DNA from: Shewanella gaetbuli
GTDB lineage: Bacteria; Pseudomonadota; Gammaproteobacteria; Enterobacterales; Shewanellaceae
Assembly (NCBI RefSeq): GCF_023284065.1
Contig: NZ_JAKIKP010000015.1
Span: 27,044-91,043 of the forward strand
Length of the DNA: 64,000 nt
Direction: 5' to 3'
Shown: piece by piece, positions 63,701 through 64,000 of the stretch
Layout: each line of letters opens with the position of its first letter
Position numbering within the stretch: the first letter of the stretch is position 1
Made by a program: the position numbers and the translations under genes
The notes under the pieces: model-generated
The model's database searches: none
What the model saw: only the letters and a program-made list of their open reading frames with translations
What the model was told of the DNA's origin: nothing

Positions 63701-64000
63701 GTGATTTGCGTGCCGTTGGCATCAGTTAATACCAGCGTGACTGTTGAGCCTGCTGGCACGTCAGTGGTGGTACCTGAAATATCAGCGGTAGCGCCGTTGT
63801 CATTTAAGGCTAAATCAACTGTAATTAAACCTTCGATAGCATCTAAATTATCAGTGTCAGTATCGTTAACGATATTGCCGTTATTATCTGTGGCCGTGGC
63901 GGTTACTGTGATGTCACCATCAACTAAACCTGAGATATCGACGCCATCAATGCTGTAGTTACCATTGGCATCCACAGTGACATTAGGCACGGTGATTTGC
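57745..64000 (-). CDS. bpfA: BpfA giant RTX biofilm adhesin, C-terminal part (partial)
   Basis: About 2,084 residues of a larger surface adhesin are visible; the frame is open to the right edge, so the N-terminus with its protease cleavage site is outside. Visible order: Ig-like/Bap-type repeats of 97 aa (about 1-430), further Ig-like segments, VCBS/cadherin-like domains (about 800-1340), a von Willebrand A domain with MIDAS motif LDVSGSMGGG (about 1350-1530), RTX Ca-binding nonapeptides (GSEGNDLLIGGEGNDILIAG, near 1915-1965) and an uncleaved C-terminal type I secretion signal. Asp-rich composition suggests Ca2+ binding. It is exported by the adjacent transporter and released by BpfG. Confidence 0.95.
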   Translation of the reverse strand, partial: QITVPNVTVDANGNYSIDGVDISGLVDGDITVTATATDNNGNIVNDTDTDNLDAIEGLITVDLALNDNGATADISGTTTDVPAGSTVTLVLTDANGTQITVPNVTVDANGNYSIDGVDVSGLVDSDITVTATATDNNGNIVNDTDTDNLDAVAGSITVDLVLDDANSAADISGTTTDVPAGSTITLVLTDANGTQISVPNVTVDANGNYSIDGVDVSGLVDGDITVTATATDNNGNIVNDTDTDNLDAVAGSITVDLVLDDANSAADISGTTTDVPAGSTVTLVLTDANGTQISVPNVTVDANGNYSIDGVDVSGLVDGDITVTATATDNNGNIVNDTDTDNLDAVAGSITVDLVLDDANSAADISGTTTDVPAGSTVTLVLTDANGTQITVPNVTVDANGNYSIDGVDISGLVDGDITVTATATDNNGNTVNANDSDNLDTTAPTPLVEFIGMGSDGIYNEAEIGNDNTVTATVTLAAGTQVGDTLIVTDDNGTELFNGLVTQAMLNNGINIEVPVGSTDTEVNVTAQIIDNVGNISAIAKDNQGVDRVGPSSPSILIVDDGTPGDGFLNQDEINANGSDIQIQANVNHTDLLAGGFVNIAISIDGQPPLEFELKLDNGVLVNQDGSTPNVAFNYSNGVITWTEATPNEGQTISVEITQTDAAGNQSNSANDTAMINSVDAQNDGETGAAYSVEADFTSGPNVPTDVNGNPLFSIRALTYDSNGNLIEGNFTTINGNGIGVAGSIRADGQIATQIEYDPSTDRSEGIEITFNELVNNVEFTAARLFADENGAEQGVWKAYYNGELVASGIFSNATGSTGTFNINTGDAVFDTVVFESTNNLNPITSGDSSDYVLTSISATGAGLGEGAIVTSENDVLTVSDPATGLLANDSDQQGHNFTISSINGTAVSNGSTVQLPSGALLTIYSDGTYSYNPNNAYDSLTAGQVTQDTFTYTITDEYGATDTATVTINIIGAHDAPATSQDNVTTEEGSVLSLTDASLISNDTDPEGHSITIAAFAKDQLGTDEIDTATSGNTFTTALGGIVTINSDGTYSYQAPSNLDHSNGDVSDSFYYKATNGNADSPWTLINIDITDTAPDAINDNDSIGFGGTAYGNVITGAGTDGSGADAIGADDTELTSIVIGNTTYSTFDNNDNIVVNVNGGILTINKNGSYTFESTIVEADDQPTLTHEIFYTLTDSDGDTDQAILTITQDSMPVVADDSNNVFEAGLASGTDSTSNSNIATGNLLDNDQGISGSTSITHVNGVAATNGMVTITTALGELTVYTEDTAGHRAGDYVYTLDSNSSGNDVSETFNYRLENALNASDSGSLTINIVDDVPKTTDITQNLMTTPDPITTNITIVLDVSGSMGGGAGNGMTYLQTAVDALTSLIHEVDKTGDVNVQLVSFASGATTTGWLIDDIAEAITKLEALIADGGTNYANALSTVMNSGDLPDADQSFLYFISDGEPNSGGKVDASLQATWETYLNSGANGESLYDIAFGIGIGNAILTEILPISYPEPDGQEQYAVQVDDANDLTSTIIEYFEDNSISGSLGIINTNATDGVLIGADGGIVSSITIDGTTYQYNGVDESQAITTSLGGVFTINFITGIYNYSIDVNRNVLNQQENIEVVLTDNDGDSSNLDLVLNIDYYAGIDANTNNIITNMGSGSTIDIPVEYLTHGDRTPYDTQVTNLTGDATLNNGSVTIANATNNSTFNYEISGNGATDDTYVDVSVDNTNKLIGTAENDIIIGRTPATNDAVISATVKSGNTYDSNGNNQIGFSLATTTAGLFIASISINLRAGSDSNAEFDSSDRFAVGNKTKGISNTDSDNFVYSADNSVLTINFDANDFTNGDSLWFSVDTDSLGNDTGADFASRTVSFTVILSDGTEQTGVYISDGNNGSTGTIVFADDPFDVVLDGKNGDDILVGSEGNDLLIGGEGNDILIAGLGNDTLQGDAGNDIFVWQQGDFGSDTITDFNVTEDQLDLSDLLINEENTNLDTLLNFNFEPDGSTIIEIDSDGNGSIDQTITLDGVDLSDIYGSTDEGVIINGLLNDEALIVDTNANTNVSAQGIDPFINHPDGQIP
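62700..64000. repeat. 291-bp tandem repeats in bpfA
   Basis: The same landmark (ATTAGGCAC) recurs at 62818, 63109, 63400, 63691 and 63982, exactly 291 bases apart, which equals 97 codons. The middle units are nearly identical at the DNA level; the unit around 63700-63990 and the leftmost one are more diverged. The array continues past the right edge. Confidence 0.95.

Noticed and set aside
62813..63958. Row of antisense ORFs of 90-100 codons opposite bpfA
   Set aside because: They recur with the 291-bp repeat and arise from the composition of the repeated coding strand; they have no independent ribosome sites or protein-like character.
62700..64000. Regular repeats considered as a CRISPR array
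   Set aside because: The unit is 291 bp, in frame and protein-coding; there are no short repeats with unique spacers and no cas genes.

Overview
The window looks like a chromosomal segment of a marine gammaproteobacterium of the genus Shewanella. The reasons are moderate-to-low G+C, Shewanella-type protein sequences throughout, and several gene blocks I know from that genus: ygfZ/serA followed by a LuxR/CsgD-like regulator; a DUF47-pit-ygiM phosphate block; uvrA / yajR-like MFS / ssb; and a complete biofilm-adhesin locus in the order bpfA - ABC transporter - HlyD - TolC - OmpA - bpfG - bpfD. The assignment rests on gene content and order recognised by eye; no database was searched. I see no rRNA, tRNA, insertion sequence, prophage or CRISPR array.

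Layout. Positions 1-5.1 kb hold the end of an unknown gene, ygfZ, serA, a YjdF-like membrane protein, a LuxR-type regulator, a hotdog thioesterase and a small membrane protein. From 5.1 to 7.1 kb there is a non-coding stretch with a possible gene remnant, then a clade 3 catalase. From 7.1 to 11.1 kb come a CYTH triphosphatase-like protein and the phosphate block (PhoU-like DUF47 protein, Pit permease, YgiM). From 11.4 to 14.6 kb lies putA. From 14.7 to 17.4 kb there is a PP2C phosphatase-protein kinase fusion paired with a formate/nitrite channel. At 17.4-19.2 kb an NhaC-family transporter sits behind tandem met boxes, which points to a methionine transporter under MetJ. From 19.3 to 24.4 kb are a membrane protein, an RluF-like pseudouridine synthase, an S46 dipeptidyl peptidase and an aromatic amino acid permease. 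At 24.6-25.4 kb a probable yybP-ykoY manganese riboswitch precedes a UPF0016 Mn exporter.

From 25.4 to 32.1 kb are an LprI-MliC lysozyme-inhibitor fusion, a small YjfB-like protein, ohrR, rlmC, chrA, a chemoreceptor and a pentapeptide-repeat potassium channel. From 32.3 to 34.9 kb is prfB, with its programmed +1 frameshift intact, followed by lysS. From 35.1 to 43.4 kb are a DeaD-type helicase, an M28 peptidase lipoprotein, uvrA, a YajR-like MFS protein and ssb. From 43.5 to 47.3 kb is a surface-glycan island: GT9, a CDP-glycerol glycerophosphotransferase-like protein overlapping a TagD-like cytidylyltransferase, and GT8. A quinone oxidoreductase and an acidic hypothetical protein follow.

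From 49.4 kb to the right edge is the bpf locus, all on the minus strand. BpfA is a giant RTX adhesin exported by the type I system. BpfG (LapG-like protease) can cleave it from the surface, and BpfD (LapD-like, with degenerate GGDEF/EAL) senses c-di-GMP and holds BpfG in check. The adhesin runs off the window, and the visible part begins inside near-identical 291-bp tandem repeats.
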